DNA from: Muriicola sp041358175
Lineage (GTDB): Bacteria > Bacteroidota > Bacteroidia > Flavobacteriales > Flavobacteriaceae
Direction: 5' to 3'
Assembly: GCF_041358175.1 (NCBI RefSeq)
Contig: NZ_JBGKBE010000009.1
Location: forward strand, 1 to 64,000
Length of the DNA stretch: 64,000 nt
In this document: positions 45,427 through 54,199 of the stretch, one piece after another
Numbering within the stretch: the first letter of the stretch is position 1
Layout of the letters: each line of letters opens with the position of its first letter
The notes under the pieces: generated by a model
The model's input: only the letters and a program-made list of their open reading frames with translations
Told to the model about the DNA's origin: nothing
The model's database searches: none
Translations under genes and position numbers: made by a program

Positions 45427-46728
45427 CTATTTCTTCCGCATAAAGATGGTTACCGGAACCCCGGTAAAGTCGAAGTTATCCCGAAGTTTATTCTCCAGAA
45501 AACGTTTGTAAGGTTCTCTCACGTATTGGGGCAGGTTGCAAAAAAAGGCAAACTGAGGGTAGGGAGTAGGTAGCTGGGTAATGAATTTGATCTTGACGTA
45601 TTTACCCTTATAAGCCGGTGGAGGTGTATGCTCAATAATAGGCAGCATTACATCATTTATTTTTCGTGTTGGAATCCTTTTACTCCTGTTGTTAAAAACC
45701 TCTACTGCCGTTTCAATTGCCTTGTAAATCCTTTGCTTTGTGAGGGCAGAAACAAACAATATGGGAACATCCGTAAAAGGCTCTATTGCCTTTTTGATTT
45801 TTCGTGTGTACTCTTTAACAGCATGGGTATCTTTTTCCACCAGGTCCCATTTATTAACCAGAATTACAATCCCTTTATTATTGCGCTGTGCAAGCCAGAA
45901 AATATTTTCTACCTGCCCGTCAAAACCACGGGTTGCGTCTAACATCAGGATACAGACATCACAGTGCTCAATGGCCCGAACTGATCGCATGACCGAATAG
46001 AACTCCAGATCTTCCTTTACCTTTGCCTTCCGCCTTATTCCAGCTGTATCTACCAGATTAAATTCAAAACCAAACCGGTTGTACTTAGTATCGATACTGT
46101 CTCTTGTAGTTCCTGCTATATCGGTCACTATGTATCTTTCTTCTCCTATAAGTGCATTGATAAAGGAAGATTTACCGGCATTTGGCCTTCCGACAACCGC
46201 GAATCTCGGGAACTCACTTTTCGACTCTTCTTTCTCGGGCAAAACTTTTACTAGTTCATCAAGCAGTTCCCCGCTCCCGCTACCATTAATACTTGAAATA
46301 GGAAAGTACTCTCCCAGACCCAGGGAGTAAAACTCTACCGCATCCTGTAGCCGCTGTGTATTATCGACCTTGTTTACTGCGAGAAAGACAGGTTTATCGA
46401 CACGACGCAAAAGATTGGCTACATCCTCATCCATCCCCGTTATCCCCGTTTCTACATCGACCATAAATATAATAGCATCCGCTTCCCCTATCGCAAGTTC
46501 TACCTGCTTGTCGATCTCTTTCTCAAAAACATCATCGCTGCCCAGTACATAGCCTCCTGTGTCAATTACTGTAAATTCTTTCCCGTTCCAATCGCTCTTC
46601 CCATAATGGCGGTCACGGGTTACTCCGCTTACCGCATCCACGATAGCTTCACGCCGCTGGATCAGGCGGTTAAAAAAAGTTGATTTCCCAACATTGGGTC
46701 GGCCCACTATGGCAACAATTGCGCTCAT
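45427..46728 (-). CDS. der: Ribosome biogenesis GTPase Der (EngA)
   Basis: A 433-residue protein with two tandem GTPase domains and a C-terminal KH-like domain, required for 50S subunit assembly. First G1 loop GRPNVGKS (9-16), switch GVTRD, G3 DTGG, G4 NKVD. Second G1 GRPNAGKS near residue 180, G3 DTAG, G4 NKWD. The KH-like end contains KIKFITQLPTPYPQFAFFCN. A TACCTTTG -7 box lies at 46746-46753. Confidence 0.97.
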   Translation of the reverse strand: MSAIVAIVGRPNVGKSTFFNRLIQRREAIVDAVSGVTRDRHYGKSDWNGKEFTVIDTGGYVLGSDDVFEKEIDKQVELAIGEADAIIFMVDVETGITGMDEDVANLLRRVDKPVFLAVNKVDNTQRLQDAVEFYSLGLGEYFPISSINGSGSGELLDELVKVLPEKEESKSEFPRFAVVGRPNAGKSSFINALIGEERYIVTDIAGTTRDSIDTKYNRFGFEFNLVDTAGIRRKAKVKEDLEFYSVMRSVRAIEHCDVCILMLDATRGFDGQVENIFWLAQRNNKGIVILVNKWDLVEKDTHAVKEYTRKIKKAIEPFTDVPILFVSALTKQRIYKAIETAVEVFNNRSKRIPTRKINDVMLPIIEHTPPPAYKGKYVKIKFITQLPTPYPQFAFFCNLPQYVREPYKRFLENKLRDNFDFTGVPVTIFMRKK

Positions 46729-46745
46729 ACGTTAAAACTAGGGGA

Positions 46746-46753
46746 CAAAGGTA
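46746..46753 (-). promoter_or_regulatory. Candidate -7 box of der
   Basis: TACCTTTG on the minus strand fits TAnnTTTG and lies 18 bases before the der start codon. No clear TTG is found about 20 bases upstream. It suggests der keeps its own promoter despite the same-strand acyltransferase gene behind it. Confidence 0.4.
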
Positions 46754-46799
46754 AGGTTAAAGAATAAAACTATTCTTTAAATTAACCTATACTCTTTCT

Positions 46800-47531
46800 T
46801 TAGGAAATTTTAAATAATCGATTAAGAGTATTGTTGTGAGATTCAGAGTCTAAGCGATTGTTAGAAGACACCAAATATGGATCACCTATCTTTCTGTTTT
46901 TTATAATTTTTGCAGGGACTCCATAGCATAGTGTATTATTGGGAACGCTTCGAAGCACCAATGAACCTGCCCCAATTACAGAGTGTTGCCCAACATTGAT
47001 ATTCTCAATTATCTGACCACCCAAACATACTGCCGAATACCGGCCTAAGGAAAAATTACCTCCGGTCGTTACTTTTGGAGCTAAACTTGAATAATCGTGC
47101 ATATATCCATCGTGATCAAGGGAAGAAAAAGTGTTTAAGATACAATGATTTCCAACTGTGGAATTAGTATTGATAATCACTCCTGGCATTATAGCAGAAC
47201 CTTTACCAATAACAACGTTTTTTCCAATAATGGTTTGAGGATGAATTACCCTAATAAAACTGAATTTGGGTGCTATTTTTTTTATCTTATCAACTACTTG
47301 TTTTCGTACCCAATTATCTCCAATAGCTACAATTCCGCCAAAAATATTATATTTATCTATGATATAGGGTAAATCGAATTCCGTTCCTAATATTTCATAG
47401 CCATTATGTCTGAGTCCTTTCTGTTTAATAGAATCAAGGAAGCCGATGAGCTTATATTTGCCCTCTTTTTCGATACAATCCATAATAACACTCCCGTGGC
47501 CAGATGCTCCAAAAATGATGACGTTTTTCAT
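46800..47531 (-). CDS. NeuD-like sugar O-acyltransferase (left-handed beta-helix)
   Basis: A 243-residue protein: N-terminal NAD-like/PglD fold start MKNVIIFGASGHGSVIMDCI, then hexapeptide repeats of a left-handed beta-helix (VVIGKGSAIMPGVIINTNST, VGNHCILNTFSSLDHD, INVGQHSVIGAGSLVLRSVP). Members acetylate sialic acid or UDP-amino sugars in surface polysaccharide synthesis. The frame is open to 47660, but the homologous start is ATG 47531. Base composition is clearly more AT-rich than der, era or the neighbouring membrane gene, and no polysaccharide genes adjoin it, which suggests a transferred orphan. Confidence 0.85.
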   Translation of the reverse strand: MKNVIIFGASGHGSVIMDCIEKEGKYKLIGFLDSIKQKGLRHNGYEILGTEFDLPYIIDKYNIFGGIVAIGDNWVRKQVVDKIKKIAPKFSFIRVIHPQTIIGKNVVIGKGSAIMPGVIINTNSTVGNHCILNTFSSLDHDGYMHDYSSLAPKVTTGGNFSLGRYSAVCLGGQIIENINVGQHSVIGAGSLVLRSVPNNTLCYGVPAKIIKNRKIGDPYLVSSNNRLDSESHNNTLNRLFKIS

Positions 47532-47659
47532 TAGAACAGTATAAAAAGTGTATTTCATCGATGAATTAATACACTTTGTCGATAACTCAAAGATACATAT
47601 TTTATTGAAATAGTAATTTATTCTTGATTCTTCTTTAATTATTTGACAAAAAATCAGCA

Positions 47660-48175
47660 ATTATTCAGACCCACCTACCAAACGAAATAGTATTACGTCC
47701 CAGATTCAATCTCGAAAGAGAAGAGCCAAAGGAAGTCCTTCTGAAGTATTTTGAAGACAGTACTGAATCATCCTATGTTGTTAAGCGAATTGACGATCAT
47801 ATTTTTATAAAATTCAATTCGGAAGAAACACATTTCTGGTCACCTCAACTTCATCTGGAAATTATTGAAACTGAATCTGGAGGGAGTAAAGTGCACGGTT
47901 TATTTGGACCCAATCCCACATTGTGGACCTTTTTTATGTTTCTGCATTTCGGTGTAGCCACCTTTTTTATCATTTTCGGAATCTGGGCCTATAGCAGTGC
48001 TGCACTAAATAAACCCTACGGTTGGTTACTAGGGGCGATGGGCGCAATGATTGTACTGTGGTTCCTCTTTTACTTTATGGGAAGGGCAGGCAAGAAAAAA
48101 GGAAAACCTCAGATGCAGCAGCTTCATCTATTCCTTATGCAGGTACTAAACCGAAAAGAAGCCTCTCAGGATTGA
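47660..48175 (+). CDS. Conserved membrane protein with apparent ATT start
   Basis: About 171 residues. The frame is open from 47639 to the stop at 48173-48175 but contains no ATG, GTG or TTG before the internal GTG at 47891. The N-terminal part (IIQTHLPNEIVLRPRFNLER, DDHIFIKFNSEETHFWSPQL) is clearly coding in character, and two membrane spans follow (FFMFLHFGVATFFIIFGIW; LLGAMGAMIVLWFLFYFMG), so starting at 47891 would remove half the protein. ATT at 47660 or 47663 gives the natural N-terminus. Either a rare AUU start is used or the start was lost. The end overlaps era by ten bases, convergently. Family of unknown function. Confidence 0.65.
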   Translation: MIQTHLPNEIVLRPRFNLEREEPKEVLLKYFEDSTESSYVVKRIDDHIFIKFNSEETHFWSPQLHLEIIETESGGSKVHGLFGPNPTLWTFFMFLHFGVATFFIIFGIWAYSSAALNKPYGWLLGAMGAMIVLWFLFYFMGRAGKKKGKPQMQQLHLFLMQVLNRKEASQD

Positions 48176-49050
48176 TACCCAAATCGTCGCAGCTGCTTAC
48201 TGTCACTTCGCCAATTCTTATTCACTTTCACATAGAGTTCTATGTGGACCTGCTTGTCAAAAAAATTCTCGAGGTCTTTTCTGGCCTCTACTCCCACCCT
48301 TTTCAGGGCACTTCCTTTGTGTCCGATCAGAATCCCCTTTTGTGAATTTCGCTCTACCATAATGACGGCACGTATGCGGATAATCTTTTCATCCTCCAGA
48401 AACTCTTCCGTCTCAATCTCCACCGCATAAGGGATCTCCTTTTTATAGTGTTTCAGGATCTTTTCACGGATCGTCTCATTGACAAAGAAGCGCTCCGGAC
48501 GATCGGTTAACTGATCTTTTGGAAAGTATGGCGGGGCCTCAGGTAAGAGAGCTACTATTCGCTCAAAAACATTCTTAACATTAAAATTGGTCAAAGCTGA
48601 AATCGGATGTAATTCTGCCCCGGGCAATTGTTCCTGCCAGTATTGTACCTGCTCTTCAAGCATAGCCTGGTCTGCTGTATCTATCTTGTTTAACAGCAAT
48701 AAAACGGGTATTTTGCTGTTTTTGATCTTTTCGAAAAACGATTCGTCTTTCAGTGCCTTTTCCCCTATCTCAACCATGTAGATTAGAACATCTGCATCTT
48801 CAAAGGCCGACTTCACAAAATCCATCATGGCATTTTGCAGCTGATATGCCGGTTTTATTATCCCGGGGGTATCCGATAGAATAACCTGGAAATTTTCTCC
48901 GTTGACAATTCCCAAAATACGATGACGGGTGGTCTGAGCCTTAGAGGTGATTATAGAGAGCTTCTCCCCTACGAAGGCATTCATAAGGGTAGATTTCCCC
49001 ACATTGGGATTTCCTATGATATTGACAAAACCGGCTTTATGCTTTTCCAT
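48166..49050 (-). CDS. era: GTPase Era
   Basis: A 294-residue GTPase needed for 16S rRNA maturation and 30S assembly. G1 GNPNVGKS (13-20), switch/G2 region SKAQTTRHRI, G3 DTPG, G4 NKID. A C-terminal KH domain binds the 3' end of 16S rRNA (ILIGHKGSALKRVGVEARKD). Start overlaps the upstream AGCS gene by 14 bases, so the two are co-transcribed. Confidence 0.97.
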   Translation of the reverse strand: MEKHKAGFVNIIGNPNVGKSTLMNAFVGEKLSIITSKAQTTRHRILGIVNGENFQVILSDTPGIIKPAYQLQNAMMDFVKSAFEDADVLIYMVEIGEKALKDESFFEKIKNSKIPVLLLLNKIDTADQAMLEEQVQYWQEQLPGAELHPISALTNFNVKNVFERIVALLPEAPPYFPKDQLTDRPERFFVNETIREKILKHYKKEIPYAVEIETEEFLEDEKIIRIRAVIMVERNSQKGILIGHKGSALKRVGVEARKDLENFFDKQVHIELYVKVNKNWRSDSKQLRRFGYQS

Positions 49051-50401
49051 CCTTTAACTGAGCAAAGTATTTTTTAGCTGCTGCATTTACTTTGGGTGCA
49101 AGGTACAACACTGCGATCATATTCGGAATAACCATTAAGGCGTATGAAAGATCTATTAAATTTTTAACCAGATCGAGTGAGGCAACAGCAGCAAAAACGA
49201 TCATCAACACAAAGTAAACATTATACCATTTTCCAATCCTTGCATTAGAGAGGAAGGACAAACTCTTTACGCCATAGTAGGAATAAGTAAACAAGGTAGA
49301 TAAGGCAAATGCCGTAACAATCAGCATCAGCAATTCGTCCCCATAACCAAAAAGGGTTTTTCTAAAGGCGTTCAGTGTCATCACTATTCCACTACCATCC
49401 TCCAGATAAGCCCCACTGAGAATGATGACGACTGCAGTGAAGGTACAGACCATGATCGTATCGATAAAGGGCCCAAGCATAGCTACCAGGCCTTCTTTGA
49501 TGGGTTCGTCATTCTTGGATTGCCCGTGATACATAGGTGCACTCCCCAGACCGGCTTCGTTAGAAAACATGGCCCTTCGTATCCCAATAATGACCAGACC
49601 CCAAAAGCCTCCGGTTACAACAGTCTTAAAATTCCATGCTTCAGTGATAATCATTTTGAGAGAAGGCCATACCAATTCTGAATTCATAGCCATTACCACA
49701 ATGACTGCTGCGAGATAAACCAAAACCATGAAAGGGACAATAGCAGAGGCTACCTTCGCTATTTTTGTCAATCCCCCGAAGATCACAAAAGATGTAATAA
49801 TGGCGAGGATGACGCCTATTCCCAGTTTCCAGTTGAACTCACTGGTTGCATATAGGGTCTCTACCGGATCTACCACACTCATAAAGGTCTCAGTAAATTG
49901 ATTTGCCGTAAATACTCCCAGAAATCCAAAGAGACCACAGATACAGAAGAATACTGCCAGGGGTCTGGCCTTTGACCCCATTCCCTGGGTTATATAAAAC
50001 ATGGGACCTCCTTGTAATTTACCGTCAGAATCTGTTCCCCGGTACATGATGGCAAGGCTACAGGAATAGAATTTAATGCACATCCCTATCAGGGCCGTAA
50101 TCCAGATCCAGAAGACTACGCCGGGACCCCCATCATGGATGGCAATAGCCACTCCGGATATATTTCCGAGTCCGACCGTTGCCGCGACAGCAGCAGACAG
50201 GGCCTGGAAGGAACTAACATCCCCCTTGGCGTTCTTATCATCGTATTTCCCGGATGTAATTGCAATTGCATGGCCAAAGAAACGATAAGGCAAAAATCTG
50301 GAGTAGAAAACCAGGAAGAGACCTCCGCCTATCAAAAGGATAAACATGGGCCATTCCGTGTAAGGAATCAAACCGGAAAGAAAATCATTCAATATTTTCA
50401 T
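49037..50401 (-). CDS. Sodium:alanine symporter family (AGCS) transporter
   Basis: A 454-residue inner-membrane symporter with about ten spans. AGCS signatures: FQALSAAVAATVGLGNISGV near residue 75, MCIKFYSCSLAIMYRG, GGPMFYITQGMG, and FSNEAGLGSAPMYHGQSKND, the conserved NEAGLGSAP motif. It imports alanine, glycine or related amino acids with sodium. ATG 50401 gives MKILNDFLSGLIPYTEW; an in-frame ATG at 50437 would add 12 residues and cannot be excluded. It lies upstream of era with a 14-base overlap. Confidence 0.92.
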   Translation of the reverse strand: MKILNDFLSGLIPYTEWPMFILLIGGGLFLVFYSRFLPYRFFGHAIAITSGKYDDKNAKGDVSSFQALSAAVAATVGLGNISGVAIAIHDGGPGVVFWIWITALIGMCIKFYSCSLAIMYRGTDSDGKLQGGPMFYITQGMGSKARPLAVFFCICGLFGFLGVFTANQFTETFMSVVDPVETLYATSEFNWKLGIGVILAIITSFVIFGGLTKIAKVASAIVPFMVLVYLAAVIVVMAMNSELVWPSLKMIITEAWNFKTVVTGGFWGLVIIGIRRAMFSNEAGLGSAPMYHGQSKNDEPIKEGLVAMLGPFIDTIMVCTFTAVVIILSGAYLEDGSGIVMTLNAFRKTLFGYGDELLMLIVTAFALSTLFTYSYYGVKSLSFLSNARIGKWYNVYFVLMIVFAAVASLDLVKNLIDLSYALMVIPNMIAVLYLAPKVNAAAKKYFAQLKDGKA

Positions 50402-50441
50402 AGGCAAACTGAAGTTCCGAAGGTAGGTATTTTTCATATTT

Positions 50442-50459
50442 TAGTCGGACCCCCGACTA
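50442..50459. repeat. Short hairpin upstream of the AGCS gene
   Basis: TAGTCGG / CCGACTA around ACCC, a perfect 7-bp stem between the AGCS start and the tRNA promoter. No T tract of terminator length follows on the plus strand; on the minus strand only TAAAAT follows. Could be an operator or a barrier between the divergent units. Confidence 0.4.
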
Positions 50460-50482
50460 TCAAATAATTGTAGGAGCAAATT

Positions 50483-50513
50483 TTGATATTCCTAAAAAAC
50501 CGTTGTATCTTTG
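50483..50513 (+). promoter_or_regulatory. Promoter of the initiator tRNA gene
   Basis: TTG (50483-50485), 20-base spacer, TATCTTTG (50506-50513): a perfect match, ending ten bases before the mature tRNA 5' end. Confidence 0.85.
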
Positions 50514-50523
50514 CCGTCCACAT

Positions 50524-50596
<73 letters not shown>

Positions 50597-50603
50597 CAAA
50601 GAA

Positions 50604-50630
50604 AACCATCAGCTTCAGCTGGTGGTTTTT
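50604..50630 (+). terminator. Terminator of the initiator tRNA
   Basis: AACCATCAGC pairs with GCTGGTGGTT (one G-U) around loop TTCA, then TTTTT. Confidence 0.85.
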
Positions 50631-50639
50631 GCTTTTGGA

Positions 50640-50664
50640 GCAAACCGAGCCTGCTCGAGTTTGC
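50640..50664. repeat. Inverted repeat downstream of the tRNA
   Basis: GCAAAC-C-GAGC-CT-GCTC-GA-GTTTGC: a two-part stem of six and four pairs. Part of the non-coding tract between the tRNA terminator and the tandem repeats. Confidence 0.5.
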
Positions 50665-50700
50665 GAAAAAAGGAAAAGCCAGGCCTTGCGAAGCGAGGCA

Positions 50701-51000
50701 GATGGTTTTCTTTGTAAAGCCCTTCCAAAGGCCCATTTCCGAGTGAAGCGAGGAAATGAATCCAGTTCCCTTTGGAAATGACAAATTCCAAATTCCAAAT
50801 GACAAAGTTATAGATGGTTTTCTTTGTAAAACCCCCTCTTTGGCCCATTTCCGAGCGAAGCGAGGAAATGAATCCAGTTCCCTTTGGACATGACAAATTC
50901 CAAATGACATAGTTATAGACGGCTTTCTTTATAAAGCTCTCTCTTTGGCCCTCCCGATCCACCGAAGTGGAACGAAGGTGGGGAGGAAAGAATCCAGTCA
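50701..51000. repeat. Three tandem imperfect repeats of about 83-112 bases
   Basis: Copies at 50701-50812, 50813-50917 and 50918-51000. Each opens GAT/CGGTTTTCTTTGTAAA or a close variant; copies 1 and 2 then share CCCATTTCCGAG(T/C)GAAGCG, AGGAAATGAATCCAGTTCCC and a TGACAAATTCCAAATGACA(A/T)AG end. In copy 3 the centre is replaced by a CCACC/GGTGG palindrome. The first 16 bases of copies 1 and 2 are the exact reverse complement of 50595-50610 at the tRNA 3' end. Frames crossing this tract on the minus strand are artefacts. I recall similar text downstream of tRNAs and near GIY-YIG nuclease genes in Flavobacteriia; no such gene is present here. Confidence 0.8.
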
Positions 51001-51254
51001 TATTCCAAATTACTTCATTTCTTATATTTCAAGTACATATTTAATGATTTGGACAATTCAAGCTTTATTGTGTCCAAAAAATCCTTCGTTTTTTGCGACC
51101 AACTCGCTTTGGAGCTTTCATGGGAGACCTACACTGTTAAGAATCCATTGCTACATAGAATCACGCCACTTTTAAAAAAGATAAACTATCCATGCTAAAT
51201 AAATATTAAAATTAAACCGGAAACTAAATTCGTAAGCAATTTTTTATAACTTTA

Positions 51255-51270
51255 TTAACCATTTAGTTAA
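51255..51270. promoter_or_regulatory. Candidate operator for the TetR regulator
   Basis: TTAAC-CATTTA-GTTAA, a perfect 5-bp inverted repeat 12 bases before the tetR start codon, with a second TAGTTAA half-like site at 51277-51283. Position and symmetry fit autoregulation by the TetR protein; specificity is inferred. Confidence 0.4.
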
Positions 51271-51282
51271 ATCATGTAGTTA

Positions 51283-51891
51283 ATGAAAGATTCCACGACA
51301 GAACAGAAAATTTTAGAGGCAGCAATCAACATATTCCAGAAGAAAGGAATGGCCGGGGCACGCATGCAGGAAATCGCTGACGAGGCCAGAATAAACAAGG
51401 CTATGCTGCACTATTATTTTAGGAGCAAACAACGATTGTTCGAAGCTGTTTTTATGCAGACTTTTCTAAAGTTCGCCCCGCAGATCAATGAAATTTTCAG
51501 TAGTGATGCTACTGTATTCGAAAAAGTAAGAAGCTTTGTAGACCGCTATATCTCCTCTGTACAGGAAAATCCGTATATCCCCTCTTTTCTGATTCAAGAG
51601 ATAAATAACAATCCGGAATTTGCACATAATTTTTTCAATACTCATGGGGTTCCCGACCCCAGTCCTTTTGAAAAACAAATAACTGAAGAAATAGAAAAAG
51701 GTGTCCTAAAAACCATAGACCCAAAGCAAATGATTTTAAACCTTTTTTCGTTGACTGCATTCTCGTTTGCAGCCAATGGTTTGGTCAAAGGGCTTTTGAA
51801 TATTGACGAGGAGAATTTTAAAATGATGATGGAAGAACGTAAAAAATTGATACCCGAGCTTATTATAAGTTCCATTAAAAATTATGGATGA
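51283..51891 (+). CDS. TetR/AcrR family regulator of the efflux operon
   Basis: A 202-residue repressor. N-terminal helix-turn-helix: QKILEAAINIFQKKGMAGAR, MQEIADEARINKAMLHYYFR, SKQRLFEAVF. The helical ligand-binding domain (~60-202) includes FLIQEINNNPEF, a phrase I associate with TetR proteins beside TolC/HlyD/ABC exporters, including the CecR (YbiH) type. Located 63 bases upstream of tolC and probably repressing it and itself through the palindrome at 51255-51270. Confidence 0.9.
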   Translation: MKDSTTEQKILEAAINIFQKKGMAGARMQEIADEARINKAMLHYYFRSKQRLFEAVFMQTFLKFAPQINEIFSSDATVFEKVRSFVDRYISSVQENPYIPSFLIQEINNNPEFAHNFFNTHGVPDPSPFEKQITEEIEKGVLKTIDPKQMILNLFSLTAFSFAANGLVKGLLNIDEENFKMMMEERKKLIPELIISSIKNYG

Positions 51892-51954
51892 TGAATATCA
51901 TTGAAACGGAGACTCTAAAAAACAACATTTGCTTGAACAACTAAATACGATACA

Positions 51955-53226
51955 ATGAATAGACTATTTTCAATTCTCGTATTCATTTTACCCTTTATGG
52001 TTGCGGCCCAAGAGACACTTACGCTAGATGAGTGTTTTAAACTGGTAACCGAAAACTATCCGTCGGCAAAACAGTCCGAACTATTGAAAAATCAGGTACG
52101 ACTGGATATCGAAGCGATCCAAAAAGGAAAATTGCCCAAATTGGATATTAATGCACAGGCCACTTACCAATCGGATGTGACCAGTTTACCCCTCCAACTT
52201 CCCAATGTAACCATCGAACCGCCCAACAAGGATCAGTACCGGGCAACTCTGGACGTAAACCAATTGATCTACAACGGCGGGCTGATCGATGCGACCTCCA
52301 AAGTGAAGGAGGCCACATCAAAAGTAAACCAACAACATGTAGATGTAAATTTGTACGGTCTGAAAAATCAGGTCAACTCGATGTACCTATCGGTGCTATT
52401 GTTGCAGGAAAACCAAGCCTTGCTAAATGCAAAGGAGGAGCAATTGAAATCCCGCATCGAAGAGGTAAGGGCAGGCGTAAAATATGGAGCACTGCTAGCC
52501 TCCTCCGAACAGGCATTGGAAGCGGAACTCCTAAAAATAAAACAGCAATTCGCAGAACTGAGTTATAACAGATCGGCCTTGGTACAGCGGTTGTCGCTGC
52601 TTATAGGAAAGGAATTGTCCGAAGATGTCAAACTCACAAGACCAGAAGTTTTTTTGGGCGCGACCGAATCACAACGGCCCGAATTACAGCTCTTCGATCT
52701 TCAACAGGAACAGATTGATTTTTCCTCTCAACTGATTTCAAAATCAAATCTTCCCAAAGTGAATGCCTTTGCACAGGGCGGGTACGGGAATCCCGGTCTG
52801 AACATGCTCGACAATTCGTTCAATACCTTTTATATGGCGGGGCTCAAATTGAATTGGAACGTGTTCGACTGGAAAAAGACCAAGACCGAAAAACAATCCC
52901 TTGAAATCAACAAAGAGATTATCGACTCTCAAAAAGAGACTTTTGAACTCAACAACAGTATGGAACTCGTCAATCTGCAATCCGAAATCGATAAAATCGA
53001 GGCATTGATCGCCACCGACAATGAAATCATCACCCTTCGGGAGAACATCCTGAAAACAGCGGAATCGCAATTAAAGAACGGGGTCATCACATCATCGGCC
53101 TATATAACCGAATTTACGAATCTATACGAGGCCAAAAGCCATCTGAACTTACACGAGACCCAGTTATTGTTGAACAAAATTGAATACCAGATTACAAAAG
53201 GAGCCTATAACAAAAACCGATTTTAA
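51955..53226 (+). CDS. TolC family outer-membrane efflux channel
   Basis: A 423-residue TolC-type protein: signal peptide ending PFMVAAQ, then ETLTLDECFKLVTENYPSAK and long alpha-helical barrel segments with an internal duplication. The beta-barrel strands lie around YRATLDVNQLIYNGGLID and the repeat-equivalent FYMAGLKLNWNVFDWKKTKT. It forms the outer-membrane exit for the HlyD adaptor and ABC pump encoded downstream. Codon usage from here to the LOG gene (many TTG Leu codons, more GC) differs by eye from the surrounding core genes. Confidence 0.92.
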   Translation: MNRLFSILVFILPFMVAAQETLTLDECFKLVTENYPSAKQSELLKNQVRLDIEAIQKGKLPKLDINAQATYQSDVTSLPLQLPNVTIEPPNKDQYRATLDVNQLIYNGGLIDATSKVKEATSKVNQQHVDVNLYGLKNQVNSMYLSVLLLQENQALLNAKEEQLKSRIEEVRAGVKYGALLASSEQALEAELLKIKQQFAELSYNRSALVQRLSLLIGKELSEDVKLTRPEVFLGATESQRPELQLFDLQQEQIDFSSQLISKSNLPKVNAFAQGGYGNPGLNMLDNSFNTFYMAGLKLNWNVFDWKKTKTEKQSLEINKEIIDSQKETFELNNSMELVNLQSEIDKIEALIATDNEIITLRENILKTAESQLKNGVITSSAYITEFTNLYEAKSHLNLHETQLLLNKIEYQITKGAYNKNRF

Positions 53227-53240
53227 TTCAATCTATCACA

Positions 53241-54134
53241 ATGAAACAAATATATAATAGCATCGCAGCACTTCTTGTAACTACCCTTTTGTCCTGTACC
53301 GGCAATGGGAACAAGGCCGATGGTTACGGAAACTTTGAAGCCACGGAAACCACTATTTCCGCAGAGGCGAACGGAAAACTGTTGACATTCAATGTAGAGG
53401 AGGGAAACGTATTGGATAAAAACCAATTGGTCGGCGTAATCGACACGGTGCAGCTGTCGTTAAAACGCGATCAATTGTTGGCCTCCAAAAATACCATCTT
53501 TTCCAAATCACGAAATGTACTCTCACAACGGGAGGTACTCAAAGAGCAACTTAGGGTCGCCCAAAACGATCAGAACCGAATCGGAAACCTCGTAAAAGCA
53601 AATGCGGCGACGACAAAACAATTGGACGACATCAACGGACAGATTAGCATTATAAAGGAACAAATGAAAAGTGTAGAGAGCCAGAACGCACCGATCGTAA
53701 ACGAGGTCAAAAGCATCGAGGTACAGGTGCAACAGATCGAGGACCAGATCGAAAAGAGCGTTATTCAAAACCCGGCAAAGGGAACGGTTCTGGTAAAATA
53801 TGCCGAACCCAACGAAATTACGGCCTTTGGGAAACCCCTGTACAAAATCGCCGATCTCGATGAAATGATACTTCGTGTGTATATCAGCGAAAACCAATTG
53901 GCCAATCTAAAAGTAGGTCAAGAGGTTACGGTAAAAATCGATGATGCAGACTCGATGAAATCCTATCAAGGGCAAATATCATGGATCTCCGATTCAGCCG
54001 AGTTTACCCCAAAGATCATACAGACAAAAGAGGAGCGGGTCAATTTGGTGTATGCGGTAAAAATCAGGGTAAAAAATGATGGGAGCCTGAAAATCGGGAT
54101 GCCTGCGGAGATGTGGCTTTCCAATGCCGAATGA
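53241..54134 (+). CDS. HlyD family periplasmic adaptor (YbhG-like lipoprotein)
   Basis: A 297-residue membrane-fusion protein with lipobox LLSC (residues ~16-19). The biotinyl-lipoyl hairpin is split by an alpha-helical coiled coil: GNFEATETTISAEANGKLLT, then helices rich in Gln/Glu/Lys (KEQLRVAQNDQNRIGNLVKA, ATTKQLDDINGQISIIKEQM), then the returning lipoyl half AKGTVLVKYAEPNEIT. The beta-barrel contains LRVYISENQLANLKVGQEVT. It links the ABC permeases to TolC. Same gene role as YbhG in E. coli. Position 14 bases after tolC shows an operon. Confidence 0.9.
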   Translation: MKQIYNSIAALLVTTLLSCTGNGNKADGYGNFEATETTISAEANGKLLTFNVEEGNVLDKNQLVGVIDTVQLSLKRDQLLASKNTIFSKSRNVLSQREVLKEQLRVAQNDQNRIGNLVKANAATTKQLDDINGQISIIKEQMKSVESQNAPIVNEVKSIEVQVQQIEDQIEKSVIQNPAKGTVLVKYAEPNEITAFGKPLYKIADLDEMILRVYISENQLANLKVGQEVTVKIDDADSMKSYQGQISWISDSAEFTPKIIQTKEERVNLVYAVKIRVKNDGSLKIGMPAEMWLSNAE

Positions 54135-54199
54135 TAAATTATGTATGCGCAATTGGAAATGGTAAAACTCCAAATAAGGAAAAGTATTAAATAATAAAG

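Noticed and set aside
50701..51000. Possible CRISPR array
   Set aside because: Units are about 83-112 bases, directly abutting and imperfect, with no short repeat/spacer alternation and no cas genes.
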